Shown here in pieces: positions 35,655-45,542 of a stretch of 54,525 bases of DNA. Below the pieces are notes generated by a model. That model worked only from the letters and a program-made list of their open reading frames with translations. It did no database searches and had not been told where the DNA came from. A program made the translations under genes and the position numbers. This DNA comes from Bacteroidia bacterium. GTDB taxonomy: Bacteria > Bacteroidota > Bacteroidia > B-17B0 > Aurantibacillaceae. The stretch spans positions 1-54,525 of the forward strand of contig JALHRL010000026.1 in the NCBI GenBank assembly GCA_022841465.1, read 5' to 3'. The stretch's first letter is position 1; each line of letters begins with the position of its first letter.

Positions 35655-38600
35655 ATGAAAAAAAATTATATTCTTTTTATTTTATTATTCTTTTTAAAGA
35701 ATTTCGTAAGTGCAGAAAATATTTTTCCGGAAAATCCTTATTCTAATTTTTTTAAAAAAGCCTATACTTTAAACCCAAGTATTCCTAAAGGTGCCTTAGA
35801 AGCCGTGGCTTTTACACAAACTCGCTTTCAGCATTTAAACAACGAAGAAGGAAGTTGCATTGGATACCCAACTACACAAGGGGTTATGGGCTTAGTAGAA
35901 AATGGGAAAAACTATTTTAGAAACAACCTACTTACAATTGCTGAACTTTCAGGATTAGCAATTATTGAAATTGAAAAAAATCCGGAAACACATATTTTAG
36001 CTTATGCCAAAGCATTTGCTGAATTGCAAAACAAATTTGGTGTTTTTGGAAACAAAATAAGTAATTACAAAAATATTTTTGTTGCTTTGAGTGAATTACC
36101 GCTTAGTAACGATTTACAAAACGACTTTGCACTTAACAGTCACTTATACCAACTTTACTGGTTTTTAAATAACAGCGAAGCATCACAACAATATAATTTT
36201 CCAAAACATACTATTAATTTTGATGAACTATTTGGTGAGAATTATAAAATCTTGTCTTCGTCTACCATAAAAATTACAGATGAAAGTAAAATAACCAATG
36301 GTTATAGCGATTATAAATTTACATCAACCGCTGCCTTGTTTTCTACCGATTACCCTCCTGCCCTTTGGGATGCCGCTGCTTCTTGCAATTACAGTTCTCG
36401 CAACGGAACTCAAATTTCTGCAGTAACTATTCATTTTGTACAAGGTTCATATGCCGGTTGTATTTCTTGGTTTAAAAATTGTTCGGCAAATGCATCAGCA
36501 CATTATGTAATAAGAAGTTCAGACGGACAAGTAACACAAATGGTTTTAGAAAGTAACAAAGCATGGCATGTTGGTACAGAAAACCCCTACACCGTAGGTA
36601 TTGAACACGAAGGGTATATCAGCCAAATTTCTTGGTTTACAAATGCAATGTATAATTCATCTGCTGCATTAACAAAAGATATTTGTGTAAGCCATAATAT
36701 AAATCCACTACGCACTTATTACGGGCCTTCGTGTAGCGGCTCATCTTCGCAATGTTTATTAGGAAGTTGTGTTAAAGTAAAGGGACATCAACACAACCCA
36801 AACCAAAGTCATACAGACCCCGGACAATATTGGAACTGGGCAAGATTTTACAAATTAATTAATAATACCTATTCTATTACTTCTACCTATACAGCAAATA
36901 GCGGTAATTTTTACGACACGGGTGGGCCTGCCGGAAATTATAGCAACGACGAAAGAAAGTTTTGGTTGTTTACAAATTCAAACGCAACAAATATTAATTT
37001 AAATTTTACAAGCTTTAATGTAGAACAAGGTTATGATAATTTATTTATTTATAATGGTGGAAATCATAATTCAGCGCTTGTTGGTCAGTTTACCGGATCT
37101 ATTAACCCCGGCCCTGTTGTAGTTAGTAACGATAGTTTATTGGTTGAATTTAGAAGCGATTGCGGTGTTGTTTCTTCAGGCTGGGCCGCCACCTATACAA
37201 CGGTATCAAGCACGCCTACCGCCAGTGATAATGTGGCACCAAGCACTTCTGTCTCTGCCAATAATATTTGGCAAACCACTGCATTTACATCTACCATAAC
37301 AGATTTAGATAATACTGGCGGAAGCGGAGTTGAAAAAGGTTATTATCAGGTTATTGATTTTAATGGAACAGAATGGCGCGCCAATTATACCAAAGGATTT
37401 CTATCTGATAATTTTGATAATGCCATACATCCTGAATGGACCATAAAAACCGGCACCTGGAGCATTGCCACAAACGCACTTCAACAAACTGATGAAATAA
37501 GTACCACCGCAAATAACACCAATATTTATACAGCACTTACACAAAGCTTATCAAACAGATACTTGTATAATTTTTACGCAAAGTTTGAAGGCAGCGGAAC
37601 CAACAGAAGAGCAGGCTTACATTTCTTTTGCGATCAACCCGACAGCAGTAACCGCAACAACAGTTATTTTGTTTGGTTTAGATTAGATGATCAAAAAATT
37701 CAAATATATAAAGTAGTAAATAATGTTTTTGGCTCTCCTGCCGTTGATTTACCTCTTGCTTTTAATGCAGGGCAATGGTACGATATAAAAGTAATTTATG
37801 ATCGCATTAGCGGTAAAATGAGTGTGTATATGAATAATGTTTTAGTTGCTACATGGACAGACCCCTCTCCACTTACCAACGGAAACTACATTTCATTCCG
37901 CAGCGGCAATTGTAAATTTAGTGTTGATGAAATTAAAGTTTACCGTTCTAGAGCTACATCGGTTAATGTAAATGTTGGCGCAGGTAATACAAATGATTTA
38001 CGTTATCAAAACCCAAGTCCAATTCAAATTGCCGGAAAAATAAAATCTATTTGCCAAGATAGCGCAGGTAATTTATCGCCGATTGATTATTACGATTTAA
38101 ATATTGATTGGACACCTCCTGCAAACTTAACCTTTGTAAATGATGGTGCAGGAAGTGATATTTCAACCGTTAACACCAGCGATTCATTAAAAGCTAATTG
38201 GTCGGCCAGCGCCGATCAGCATTCAGGTATCATTCGTTATTGGTATAGTATAGGAACGTCACCGGGTAATAATAATATTTTAGGTTGGACCAGCAATTGG
38301 GCATCTACCTCTGTTACTGCAACCGGATTAAATTTAACCCAAAACACCATTTACTATTTTAATGTAATGGCCGAAAACGGTGCTAATTTATACTCACCGG
38401 TAATTAGCAGTAACGGACAAAAAGTAGATTCTACCTATGTAGCTTCTATTAACGAAAAATCTTCTTTAGATAAATTAGTAAATGTGTATCCCAATCCATT
38501 TAAAAATGAATTTACTATTTCATTACCTGAAAATGAAAACTATGCTTACAAATTATTTGATTTATTAGGTAAGCAATTAATTGTTTCAGAGAAAAGAAAA

Positions 38601-38717
38601 ACAAATCAAAACGCTAATCATTTAACCATTGATTCTTCTAATTTATTAAATGGTGTATATATATTAGAAATAGAAATTAATCATCAAAAAATTAAATACA
38701 AGTTGGTGAAGGAATAG
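35655..38717 (+). CDS. Secreted N-acetylmuramoyl-L-alanine amidase with CUB, laminin-like and FN3 domains, type A T9SS sorting
   Basis: 1020 residues from the ATG at 35655. Order: signal peptide (about 1-20); a helical region (about 25-190) of the kind seen in lytic-transglycosylase-like modules (GALEAVAFTQTRFQHL); Amidase_2 domain (about 230-395), with zinc histidines in TIHFVQG and KGHQHNPNQSHTDPG and IEHEG before them; CUB domain (about 405-510; FNVEQGYDNLFIYNGG); a concanavalin/LamG-like domain (about 570-750); an FN3-like domain (about 775-880); and a sorting domain (VNVYPNPFKNEFTIS to KYKLVKE). It should cleave the peptide from muramic acid outside the cell. Secretion by T9SS suggests attack on other cells or wall debris rather than self-turnover, which is inference. 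Confidence 0.9.
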   Translation: MKKNYILFILLFFLKNFVSAENIFPENPYSNFFKKAYTLNPSIPKGALEAVAFTQTRFQHLNNEEGSCIGYPTTQGVMGLVENGKNYFRNNLLTIAELSGLAIIEIEKNPETHILAYAKAFAELQNKFGVFGNKISNYKNIFVALSELPLSNDLQNDFALNSHLYQLYWFLNNSEASQQYNFPKHTINFDELFGENYKILSSSTIKITDESKITNGYSDYKFTSTAALFSTDYPPALWDAAASCNYSSRNGTQISAVTIHFVQGSYAGCISWFKNCSANASAHYVIRSSDGQVTQMVLESNKAWHVGTENPYTVGIEHEGYISQISWFTNAMYNSSAALTKDICVSHNINPLRTYYGPSCSGSSSQCLLGSCVKVKGHQHNPNQSHTDPGQYWNWARFYKLINNTYSITSTYTANSGNFYDTGGPAGNYSNDERKFWLFTNSNATNINLNFTSFNVEQGYDNLFIYNGGNHNSALVGQFTGSINPGPVVVSNDSLLVEFRSDCGVVSSGWAATYTTVSSTPTASDNVAPSTSVSANNIWQTTAFTSTITDLDNTGGSGVEKGYYQVIDFNGTEWRANYTKGFLSDNFDNAIHPEWTIKTGTWSIATNALQQTDEISTTANNTNIYTALTQSLSNRYLYNFYAKFEGSGTNRRAGLHFFCDQPDSSNRNNSYFVWFRLDDQKIQIYKVVNNVFGSPAVDLPLAFNAGQWYDIKVIYDRISGKMSVYMNNVLVATWTDPSPLTNGNYISFRSGNCKFSVDEIKVYRSRATSVNVNVGAGNTNDLRYQNPSPIQIAGKIKSICQDSAGNLSPIDYYDLNIDWTPPANLTFVNDGAGSDISTVNTSDSLKANWSASADQHSGIIRYWYSIGTSPGNNNILGWTSNWASTSVTATGLNLTQNTIYYFNVMAENGANLYSPVISSNGQKVDSTYVASINEKSSLDKLVNVYPNPFKNEFTISLPENENYAYKLFDLLGKQLIVSEKRKTNQNANHLTIDSSNLLNGVYILEIEINHQKIKYKLVKE

Positions 38718-38723
38718 AAAAAC

Positions 38724-38753
38724 AAAAAGCCCCGCAAATTGCAGAGCCTTTTT
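38724..38753 (-). terminator. Intrinsic terminator downstream of icd
   Basis: On the minus strand AAAAAGGCTCTGC pairs with GCGGGGCTTTTT around an AAATT-like loop. The stem has two G-U wobbles in minus-strand RNA, which would be A-C mismatches in plus-strand RNA. It is therefore better suited to icd than to the amidase gene. Confidence 0.7.
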
Positions 38754-38773
38754 ATTTACTATTACTTTACTTA

Positions 38774-40006
38774 TTATTTACCTAAAGCTTTCTTTAAATT
38801 TTCATCTAAAGCAGTTAAAAATTCTTCGGTATATAAATAATGTTTACCGTGCTCTACTTTATTACCGTGAATACAAACTGCTAAATCTTTGGTCATTTTA
38901 CCACTTTCAACAGTTTCAATACACACTTTTTCTAAAGCATGGCAAAACTTAATTAGCTCTTGGTTATTATCTAATTTACCGCGGAATTCTAAACCTCTTG
39001 TCCAAGCAAAAATACTTGCAATTGGGTTTGTTGAAGTTGGCTTACCTGCCTGGTGATCGCGGTAATGGCGCGTAACTGTTCCGTGAGCAGCTTCCGCTTC
39101 CATTGTTTTTCCATCCGGTGTAACTAAAACAGAGGTCATTAAGCCTAATGAACCAAAACCTTGCGCAACAGTATCTGATTGTACGTCGCCATCATAATTT
39201 TTACAAGCCCAAACAAAGTTTCCGTTCCACTTTAATGCAGAAGCAACCATATCATCAATTAAACGATGCTCGTAAACAATTCCGGCAGCCGCAAATTTAT
39301 CTTTAAACTCTTTTTGATAGATCTCTTCAAAAATATCTTTAAATCTTCCGTCGTATTTTTTTAAGATGGTGTTTTTAGTTGATAAATACAAAGGCCATTT
39401 TTTTGCTAAGGCTGTATTAAAACAAGAATAAGCGAATCCTTTTATTGATTCATCGGTATTATACATGGTTAATGCAACACCATCGCCCTTAAAATTAAAT
39501 ACTTCATAAGATTGTGGTTCCCCTCCACCTTCGGGTGTAAAGGTTACGGTTAATTTTCCTTTTCCTTTGGTTACAAAATCTGTAGCACGGTATTGATCAC
39601 CAAACGCGTGACGACCAATACAAATTGGGGCTGTCCAGTTGGGAACTAAGCGTGGTACATTTTTACAAACAATTGGCTCACGAAAAACAGTACCATCTAA
39701 AATATTACGAATGGTTCCGTTTGGCGATTTCCACATTTGTTTTAATTTAAATTCTTCTACACGTTGCTCATCGGGTGTAATGGTAGCGCACTTAATACCA
39801 ACATTGTATTTTTTAATGGCTTCGGCTGCATCAATTGTAACCTGATCGTTCGTTTCATCTCGGTACTCTACACCTAAATCGTAATATTTAATATCCACAT
39901 CTAAGTATGGAAGAATTAATTTGTCTTTAATAAATTTCCAGATAATACGGGTCATTTCGTCCCCATCTAATTCAACCACCGGATTGGCTACTTTAATTTT
40001 GCTCAT
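38774..40006 (-). CDS. icd: NADP-dependent isocitrate dehydrogenase, eukaryote-type
   Basis: 410 residues, TCA cycle. The sequence is of the dimeric IDH1/IDH2 subtype rather than the E. coli type: [14 protein letters not shown], the substrate loop [45 protein letters not shown] and [11 protein letters not shown] (metal Asp residues), then [12 protein letters not shown] for NADP. A good promoter (CTTG, 19-base spacer, TACTTTTG) lies upstream. This subtype is common in Bacteroidota. Confidence 0.96.
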   Translation of the reverse strand: MSKIKVANPVVELDGDEMTRIIWKFIKDKLILPYLDVDIKYYDLGVEYRDETNDQVTIDAAEAIKKYNVGIKCATITPDEQRVEEFKLKQMWKSPNGTIRNILDGTVFREPIVCKNVPRLVPNWTAPICIGRHAFGDQYRATDFVTKGKGKLTVTFTPEGGGEPQSYEVFNFKGDGVALTMYNTDESIKGFAYSCFNTALAKKWPLYLSTKNTILKKYDGRFKDIFEEIYQKEFKDKFAAAGIVYEHRLIDDMVASALKWNGNFVWACKNYDGDVQSDTVAQGFGSLGLMTSVLVTPDGKTMEAEAAHGTVTRHYRDHQAGKPTSTNPIASIFAWTRGLEFRGKLDNNQELIKFCHALEKVCIETVESGKMTKDLAVCIHGNKVEHGKHYLYTEEFLTALDENLKKALGK

Positions 40007-40042
40007 AATTATTGTGTTTAGTATAGTTTAAATTGTGCGTTA

Positions 40043-40073
40043 CAAAAGTAAAAAAGCCTGTAAATAAAGCAAG
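40043..40073 (-). promoter_or_regulatory. Promoter for icd
   Basis: On the minus strand CTTG (40073-40070), a 19-base spacer, then TACTTTTG (40050-40043), followed 36 bases later by the icd ATG. This is one of the better two-box matches in the window. Confidence 0.6.
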
Positions 40074-40107
40074 GGAAATCATCGGAAATTTATTGGTTAT
40101 AAACCCT

Positions 40108-40115
40108 TATATTTG
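40108..40115 (+). promoter_or_regulatory. -7 box for psd
   Basis: TATATTTG, an exact TAnnTTTG match, 21 bases before the psd ATG at 40137. No good -33 element. Confidence 0.45.
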
Positions 40116-40136
40116 CACAATATCTAAAATTATTAA

Positions 40137-40793
40137 ATGAAATTTCATAAAGAAGGTTGGCCTAGTTTGTTTATAGTATTGGTGTTCAGTGCCATAATTA
40201 CATTTATTGCGCATTACTTTTTCCCTGACTTTGTTATTGCGCATTGGTTTGCTTATTTATTAAGTGGCTTTTTAATTATCACCATATTACAGTTTTTCCG
40301 CGACCCTAAACGTGAATTTACGCAAGGAGAAAACCTGATTATTGCCCCTGCCGATGGTAAAATAGTTGTAATTGAAGAAACGGAAGAAGGTGAATATTTT
40401 AAAGAAAAACGTTTACAAGTATCTATTTTTATGTCGCCCATAAACGTTCACATAAACCGCTACCCTATTGCCGGTAAAGTGGCGTTTTTTAAATATCACC
40501 CGGGTAAATTTTTAGCAGCCTGGGAGCCTAAAAGTAGTACCGATAATGAGCGTACAACGGTTGTTGTAGAACATAATAACGGAAAGAAAATACTATTCAG
40601 GCAAATTGCGGGAGCATTAGCGCGACGCATTGTTTGGTATTGCAAAGAAGGCGATTCAGCTAGCCAATGTCAACAAATGGGCTTTATTAAATTTGGTTCA
40701 AGAGTAGATTTATTTTTGCCTTTAGGCACGCCTCTTAAAGTTAAAATTGGAGATGTTGTGAAAGGTTCGCAAACGGTTATTGGCGAAATCTAA
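40137..40793 (+). CDS. psd: Phosphatidylserine decarboxylase (short, proenzyme type)
   Basis: 218 residues. Makes phosphatidylethanolamine at the inner membrane. Two N-terminal membrane helices (about 10-50) precede the decarboxylase core (APADGKIV, FMSPINVHINRYPI, then LARRIVWY). The FGSRVDLFLP segment near the C-terminus contains the Gly-Ser at which the proenzyme cuts itself to form the pyruvoyl group. The length matches the compact form found in Bacteroidota and archaea. It is divergent from icd. Confidence 0.93.
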   Translation: MKFHKEGWPSLFIVLVFSAIITFIAHYFFPDFVIAHWFAYLLSGFLIITILQFFRDPKREFTQGENLIIAPADGKIVVIEETEEGEYFKEKRLQVSIFMSPINVHINRYPIAGKVAFFKYHPGKFLAAWEPKSSTDNERTTVVVEHNNGKKILFRQIAGALARRIVWYCKEGDSASQCQQMGFIKFGSRVDLFLPLGTPLKVKIGDVVKGSQTVIGEI

Positions 40794-41113
40794 TTTTAAC
40801 CCAAAAAGCATTTAATTTTAATATTTAACTAGTCACTTTTTTCTTAGTCAAAAAAGTAACCAAAAAGACAAGCTCAAAAGATGCTTCAGCGCACAAGCAC
40901 CACTTCCTCGCCTTTTGAGCAGGCCTACGCACCTTTTGCTCCGAAAATTCATAATGCGAACTTTAACTTTTAATGTATGTTTTTGACTTTAGTGAAATTT
41001 AACAGCTAATACAAGCACTTTTATCAGGGTTTAACCGTTAATATCTTAAGGCTTTCAATTATTTAGCGCAAATAGTAAAACACTATTTTTAATGGTTAGC
41101 TAATTAAAAAAAC
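40794..41113. other. 320-base intergenic stretch containing a hairpin-rich element
   Basis: Only gap over 300 bases in the window. The left part (about 40831-40986) is locally richer in G and C than its surroundings. It carries two inverted repeats and a 51-codon open frame without a start codon. The right part (about 40987-41113) is AT-rich with nothing recognised beyond the leader of the flippase gene. Confidence 0.6.
40831..40986. repeat. Candidate dispersed repeat element with two hairpins
   Basis: Stem 1 is ACTTTTTT (40835-40842) with AAAAAAGT (40850-40857), loop of 7. Stem 2 is GCTCAAAAG (40872-40880) with CTTTTGAGC (40912-40920), both perfect. The frame from 40831 stays open for 51 codons but has no start or family match. 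From memory, closely similar sequence recurs in intergenic regions of many Bacteroidota genomes. Only one copy lies in this window, so the repeat call rests on recollection. Confidence 0.45.
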
Positions 41114-42607
41114 GTGTCAAACCCAATTAAAAAACTTGCAGGACAGACTGTAATCTATGGTTTAGGAACCATACTGCCTCGTTTTTTAAATTATTTACTT
41201 ACACCTTTACTCACTTACATTTTTCAAAAACCGGTTGATTATGGCGTAAATTCAGAGATGTACGCCTACATTGCATTTCTAAATGTAATTTTTACCTACG
41301 GCATGGAAACTGCGTTTTTTAATTTTGCCAGTAAACGCGAAAATAAAATTGAAGTTTACAATACCGCTTTAGGTTCTTTAATTATTTCTTCGGTAGGATT
41401 TAGTTTATTGATGTTTCTGTTTGCACACCCCATTGCAAACTGGTTAGAATACCCTGAGAAAATAAGTTATATCTATTGGACCATTTTAATTATTGCTACC
41501 GATGCTTTAATGGCTATTCCGTTTGCAAAGCTTCGCTTAAATAATAAAGCACTAAACTTTGCGCTTATAAAAGCCGGTAATGTTGTAGTAAATATTTCTT
41601 TACATATTTTCTTTTTTGTTTTTTGTAAAAATGCCTATGAAAACGGTGAAGCTTCAACACTAGCATCCTTTTATAATCCGCAAATTGGAATCGGTTATTC
41701 CTTTCTCGCCAATCTAATTGCAAATTTATTTTCATTGCTTTTTTTGGCGCCACAATTTAAAGATTTCAGATTTTCAATTAATACCAGTCTTTGGAAAGAA
41801 ATGTTTAACTATGCCTGGCCCTTGCTAATACTAGGCCTAGCGGGTATGGTAAACGAAACTTTCGACAGAATTATTCTAAAAAAACTTTTACCGGATGATA
41901 TAGGACAGCATGCACAAGGAATTTATGGAGCCTGTTATAAAATTTCCATTTTAATGACTGTTTTTATACAAGCTTTCAGATACGCGGCAGAACCCTTCTT
42001 TTTTAATAACGCTAAAGAAAAAGATGCGAATAAGGTGAATGCTTTTGTAATGAAAGTATTTGTTATTTTTTGTTCCTTTCTATTTTTAGCAACCATGATG
42101 AATTTACCGGTTTTAAAATATTTTGTAAGCGCGCCTTATTGGGAAGGTTTAGGGGTTGTACCCATATTATTGCTGGCGAATTTATTTTTAGGTGTATACT
42201 TTAATTTAAGCATATGGTACAAACTCACCGGACAAACTAAATACGGGGCAATAATTACCGTTATTGGGGCTGTAATTACTTTAGTAATTAATCTAATTTT
42301 TGTACCAACCCACAGTTACATGGCTTCGGCTTGGGCTACGTTAGCTGCATACGCAAGTATGGCTATTATCTCCTATTTTATAGGTCAAAAACATTACCCT
42401 ATTAAATATAATGTTCGAGCAATGGGTTTCTTTTTTGCTTTAGCAGTGGCTCTTTACTTCCTTTCCTTTTTATGGCAAGGCTTGGATAACAAATACCTGA
42501 GGTTAATTTTGAATAATTTGTTAGTAGTATTATTTGTTTTCTTGTTTTATAAGTTGGATTTTTCTAATCTGAAAAAATTCAAAAACCAAACAAGTGATAA
42601 CAGTTAA
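41114..42607 (+). CDS. Polysaccharide flippase / MATE-like membrane protein (Wzx-type)
   Basis: 497 residues with about 12-14 membrane helices. The start ([29 protein letters not shown]) is typical of the oligosaccharide flippase family of the MOP superfamily. It likely moves lipid-linked sugars across the inner membrane. No glycosyltransferases are nearby, so the sugar is unknown. The start is GTG at 41114; the last 14 bases overlap dut. Confidence 0.9.
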   Translation: MSNPIKKLAGQTVIYGLGTILPRFLNYLLTPLLTYIFQKPVDYGVNSEMYAYIAFLNVIFTYGMETAFFNFASKRENKIEVYNTALGSLIISSVGFSLLMFLFAHPIANWLEYPEKISYIYWTILIIATDALMAIPFAKLRLNNKALNFALIKAGNVVVNISLHIFFFVFCKNAYENGEASTLASFYNPQIGIGYSFLANLIANLFSLLFLAPQFKDFRFSINTSLWKEMFNYAWPLLILGLAGMVNETFDRIILKKLLPDDIGQHAQGIYGACYKISILMTVFIQAFRYAAEPFFFNNAKEKDANKVNAFVMKVFVIFCSFLFLATMMNLPVLKYFVSAPYWEGLGVVPILLLANLFLGVYFNLSIWYKLTGQTKYGAIITVIGAVITLVINLIFVPTHSYMASAWATLAAYASMAIISYFIGQKHYPIKYNVRAMGFFFALAVALYFLSFLWQGLDNKYLRLILNNLLVVLFVFLFYKLDFSNLKKFKNQTSDNS

Positions 42608-43031
42608 AGTAATCAATCAATCGCTTCACTCCTTACCCGAATACGCAACAGAACATGCTGCGGGTATGGATTTAAGAGCAAATTTAAGCGAGCCTATTGT
42701 ATTAAAACCATTAGAAAGAGCTTTGATTCCTACAGGATTGTTTATGGAATTACCGGTTGGTTTTGAGGCACAAATAAGACCCCGAAGTGGCTTGGCCTTT
42801 AAACATGGGTTAACCGTTTTAAATTCGCCCGGTACCATTGATGCTGATTATAGAGGAGAAATTAAAGTATTACTGGTTAATCTTTCTAATAGTGATTTTA
42901 CAATTAACGATGGTGAACGTATAGCTCAGATGGTTGTTGCTAAACATGAAGCCATTGAATGGTATTCGGTGGTGAAAATAGAAGAAACAACAAGAGGTGC
43001 CGGTGGTTTTGGAAGTACTGGTAAAGAATAA
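42594..43031 (+). CDS. dut: dUTP diphosphatase
   Basis: 145 residues, trimeric dUTPase. All five motifs are present: [20 protein letters not shown], the catalytic [25 protein letters not shown] and [10 protein letters not shown]. It removes dUTP and supplies dUMP for thymidylate. The start is GTG at 42594 inside the end of the flippase gene, implying coupling. Confidence 0.96.
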   Translation: MITVKVINQSLHSLPEYATEHAAGMDLRANLSEPIVLKPLERALIPTGLFMELPVGFEAQIRPRSGLAFKHGLTVLNSPGTIDADYRGEIKVLLVNLSNSDFTINDGERIAQMVVAKHEAIEWYSVVKIEETTRGAGGFGSTGKE

Positions 43032-43059
43032 TTTTGAATGTTGAATTATAAATTTAAAA

Positions 43060-44256
43060 ATGAAAACAGTTGACTCAATAAATTTCACTAACAAGCGCGC
43101 TGTTATTCGCGTTGATTTTAATGTTCCGTTAAACGAAACTTTTCAGGTAACGGATGAAACCAGAATTAAAGCTGCCATTCCAACTTTAAAAAAAATATTG
43201 AAAGATGGTGGAAGCATAGTGTTAATGTCGCATTTGGGTCGCCCAAAAGAAGGTCCTACCAACAAATATTCCTTAAAGCATATTGTTCCCAATGTTTCTA
43301 AACTATTAGGGGTTGAAGTGAAATTTGCAGATGATTGTATTAGTGAAGATGCATTCTCAAAATCTGAATCATTAAAACCAGGAGAAGTATTATTACTTGA
43401 AAATTTACGCTTTTATAAAGAAGAAGAAAAAGGAGATGAAGCTTTTGCTGAAAAATTAAGCAAGCATGGTACTGTTTATGTGAACGATGCCTTTGGAACC
43501 GCACACCGCTCGCATGCATCTACTGCCGTTATTGCTAAATTTTTCTCGGCAGAAAACAAATGCTTTGGTTATGTAATGGCAAACGAAGTGGCCAGCATTG
43601 ATAAAGTTTTAAATAAAGCAGAAAAACCTTTTACAGCCATTATTGGTGGGGCAAAGGTTAGCGACAAAATTTTAATTATTGAGCAATTAATGAACAAGGC
43701 CGACAATATTTTAATTGGGGGCGGAATGGCATTTACCTTTGTAAAAGCCATGGGAGGAAAAATTGGAAAATCGTTGTGCGAAGATGATAGATTGGAAACT
43801 GCCAAAAATTTATTAATGAAAGCCAAGGAAAAAGGAGTGAATATTTACATTCCTACAGATGCAATTATAGCTGATAATTTTGCTAACGATGCAACAATAA
43901 AAGAAACAAAAATTACAGAAATACCCGATGGCTGGATGGGATTAGACGCCGGGCCGGAAACAGTGAAAATGAACAGTGAAGTAATAAAGAATTCTAAAAC
44001 AATTTTATGGAACGGGCCCATGGGCGTTTTTGAAATGAGCAATTTTGAAAATGGCACTAAACAAGCGGCAATGGCAATTGTAGAAGCAACAAAAAACGGT
44101 GCATACTCCTTAATTGGCGGTGGCGATAGTGTTGCTGCCATTAATAAATATAATTTAGCAGATAAAGTGAGTTACGTTAGTACGGGAGGCGGTGCTTTAC
44201 TAGAATATATTGAACAAGGAAGTTTACCCGGTGTTAAAGCAATAGAAGAAAATTGA
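43060..44256 (+). CDS. pgk: Phosphoglycerate kinase
   Basis: 398 residues. Glycolytic ATP-forming step. Signatures [50 protein letters not shown] and the nucleotide site [12 protein letters not shown] are all in place. It follows dut by 28 bases, and that gap holds a weakly 7-base-periodic sequence. The stop codon overlaps the TTG start of the small lipoprotein. Confidence 0.97.
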   Translation: MKTVDSINFTNKRAVIRVDFNVPLNETFQVTDETRIKAAIPTLKKILKDGGSIVLMSHLGRPKEGPTNKYSLKHIVPNVSKLLGVEVKFADDCISEDAFSKSESLKPGEVLLLENLRFYKEEEKGDEAFAEKLSKHGTVYVNDAFGTAHRSHASTAVIAKFFSAENKCFGYVMANEVASIDKVLNKAEKPFTAIIGGAKVSDKILIIEQLMNKADNILIGGGMAFTFVKAMGGKIGKSLCEDDRLETAKNLLMKAKEKGVNIYIPTDAIIADNFANDATIKETKITEIPDGWMGLDAGPETVKMNSEVIKNSKTILWNGPMGVFEMSNFENGTKQAAMAIVEATKNGAYSLIGGGDSVAAINKYNLADKVSYVSTGGGALLEYIEQGSLPGVKAIEEN

Positions 44257-44459
44257 AAACAATAAAAAGATTAATACTTTTAGTTATTGCTATACAAATT
44301 GTTGGCTGTAAAAAGAATCATGTATGCGAATGTAAAAATTCTAATAGCACATACATTGCAGGGGTAATTGAAAGTACACCCAAAAGAAAAGCGAAAAAAA
44401 GTTGCAAAGATTTGTCGAGCGAAAGTACAGAATGTTATATCTCTGAAACTTATAAATAA
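44253..44459 (+). CDS. Small cysteine-rich lipoprotein
   Basis: 68 residues. An N-terminal hydrophobic segment ends in a lipobox (QIVGC, Cys19), so a lipid-modified envelope protein is predicted. The mature part is short and Lys-rich with C25, C27, C51 and C61, perhaps two disulfides. The start is TTG at 44253, sharing TTGA with the pgk stop. No ATG occurs in the frame. The function is unknown. Coding reality is supported by the lipobox and the coupled position only. Confidence 0.65.
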   Translation: MKTIKRLILLVIAIQIVGCKKNHVCECKNSNSTYIAGVIESTPKRKAKKSCKDLSSESTECYISETYK

Positions 44460-44519
44460 GTTAAAAATTTGAATTTGTTCAACATAAATAAAAAAAATAA
44501 ATTACGCTTTTACAGGGCT

Positions 44520-44527
44520 TAATTTTG
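44520..44527 (+). promoter_or_regulatory. -7 box for the SDR/CPBP operon
   Basis: TAATTTTG, an exact TAnnTTTG match, 14 bases before the ATG at 44542. No -33 element was recognised. Confidence 0.5.
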
Positions 44528-44541
44528 TTCAGTTACAGGTT

Positions 44542-45534
44542 ATGGAAGTTTTAGTTACAGGGCCAGATGGTGTTTTAGGAAGTAATTTAGTACGAGAATT
44601 ATTAAACAGAAATTATAAGGTTAGTGTTTTAGTTGAAGCCGGAAAAGATCCCATAACACTAAGAGGATTACCCATTCAAGTTCATTATGGAAATATATTA
44701 GACAAAAACGCTTTAAATGAAACTTTTAAAAACAAAGATATTATTTTCCACTGCGCTGCATCTACCTTAATGTTTCCTGCCAGAAATGAAATTGTAAGAA
44801 AGGTAAACATTGACGGAACTAAAAATATAATTGATGCTTGTTTAAATAATTCTATAAAAAAACTAATTTATGTAGGTACCGCTACTTCCTTTGGATATGG
44901 TACATCACACGAACAACCCGGAAACGAAACCATCCCTTATAAATCTGCAAAATTTGGAATAGATTATTTAGATTCTAAATTAAAAGCACAAGAAATGGTG
45001 ATTGAAGCAGCCAAAAAACAAAATTTGCCTGCAATAATAGTTAACCCAACCTATATGCTTGGCCCATTTGATTCCAGGCCAAGTTCAGGAGCAATGGTAA
45101 TTGCCATAGCAAAAAACAAAGTGCCCGGAAGTTCCTCAGGAGGTAAAAATTATATTGCCGTAAAAGATGTTGCAACCGCCATGGCCAATGCCATTACTAT
45201 GGGGCGAGTTGGTGAATGTTATATTCTAGGAAATAGAAACATGGGCTATAAAGAAGCCTTTGAAACCATTGCTAAAACAATTGGCGCTAAAGCTCCAAAA
45301 AGAATGCTACCCGATACAATAGTAAAAATGTACGGTTCCTTGAACACTGCCCTGGCAACAATATTTAAATACTACCCGGCCGTTACAAAAGAATTAGCCA
45401 TAATTTCAACTGAAAATCAATTTTACTCTGCCGATAAAGCCAGAAAAGAATTGCAGCTACCTGAAACACCTATTGAAGTAGCCATAAAAGAATGTTACGA
45501 CTGGTTTATAGAAAATGGTTATCTTCAAAAATAA
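44542..45534 (+). CDS. NAD(P)-dependent epimerase/reductase (extended SDR)
   Basis: 330 residues. The Rossmann motif is TGPDGVLGSN (7-16), and the active-site pair is YLDSK (Tyr-x3-Lys) after VGTATSFGYG. The pattern is that of the dihydroflavonol-4-reductase / NAD-dependent epimerase group (NPTYMLGPFDSRPSSG). The substrate is unknown. It is first in a four-gene operon with a CPBP protease, a classical SDR and a seven-helix membrane protein. Confidence 0.87.
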   Translation: MEVLVTGPDGVLGSNLVRELLNRNYKVSVLVEAGKDPITLRGLPIQVHYGNILDKNALNETFKNKDIIFHCAASTLMFPARNEIVRKVNIDGTKNIIDACLNNSIKKLIYVGTATSFGYGTSHEQPGNETIPYKSAKFGIDYLDSKLKAQEMVIEAAKKQNLPAIIVNPTYMLGPFDSRPSSGAMVIAIAKNKVPGSSSGGKNYIAVKDVATAMANAITMGRVGECYILGNRNMGYKEAFETIAKTIGAKAPKRMLPDTIVKMYGSLNTALATIFKYYPAVTKELAIISTENQFYSADKARKELQLPETPIEVAIKECYDWFIENGYLQK

Positions 45535-45542
45535 ATTAAACG

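Noticed and set aside
40831-40986. A 51-codon protein-coding gene
   Set aside because: The frame has no start codon near its beginning, and its composition follows the hairpins; it is better explained as repeat sequence.
44253-44459. Toxin-antitoxin or phage gene
   Set aside because: The lipobox and coupling to pgk fit a small lipoprotein; no partner gene follows.
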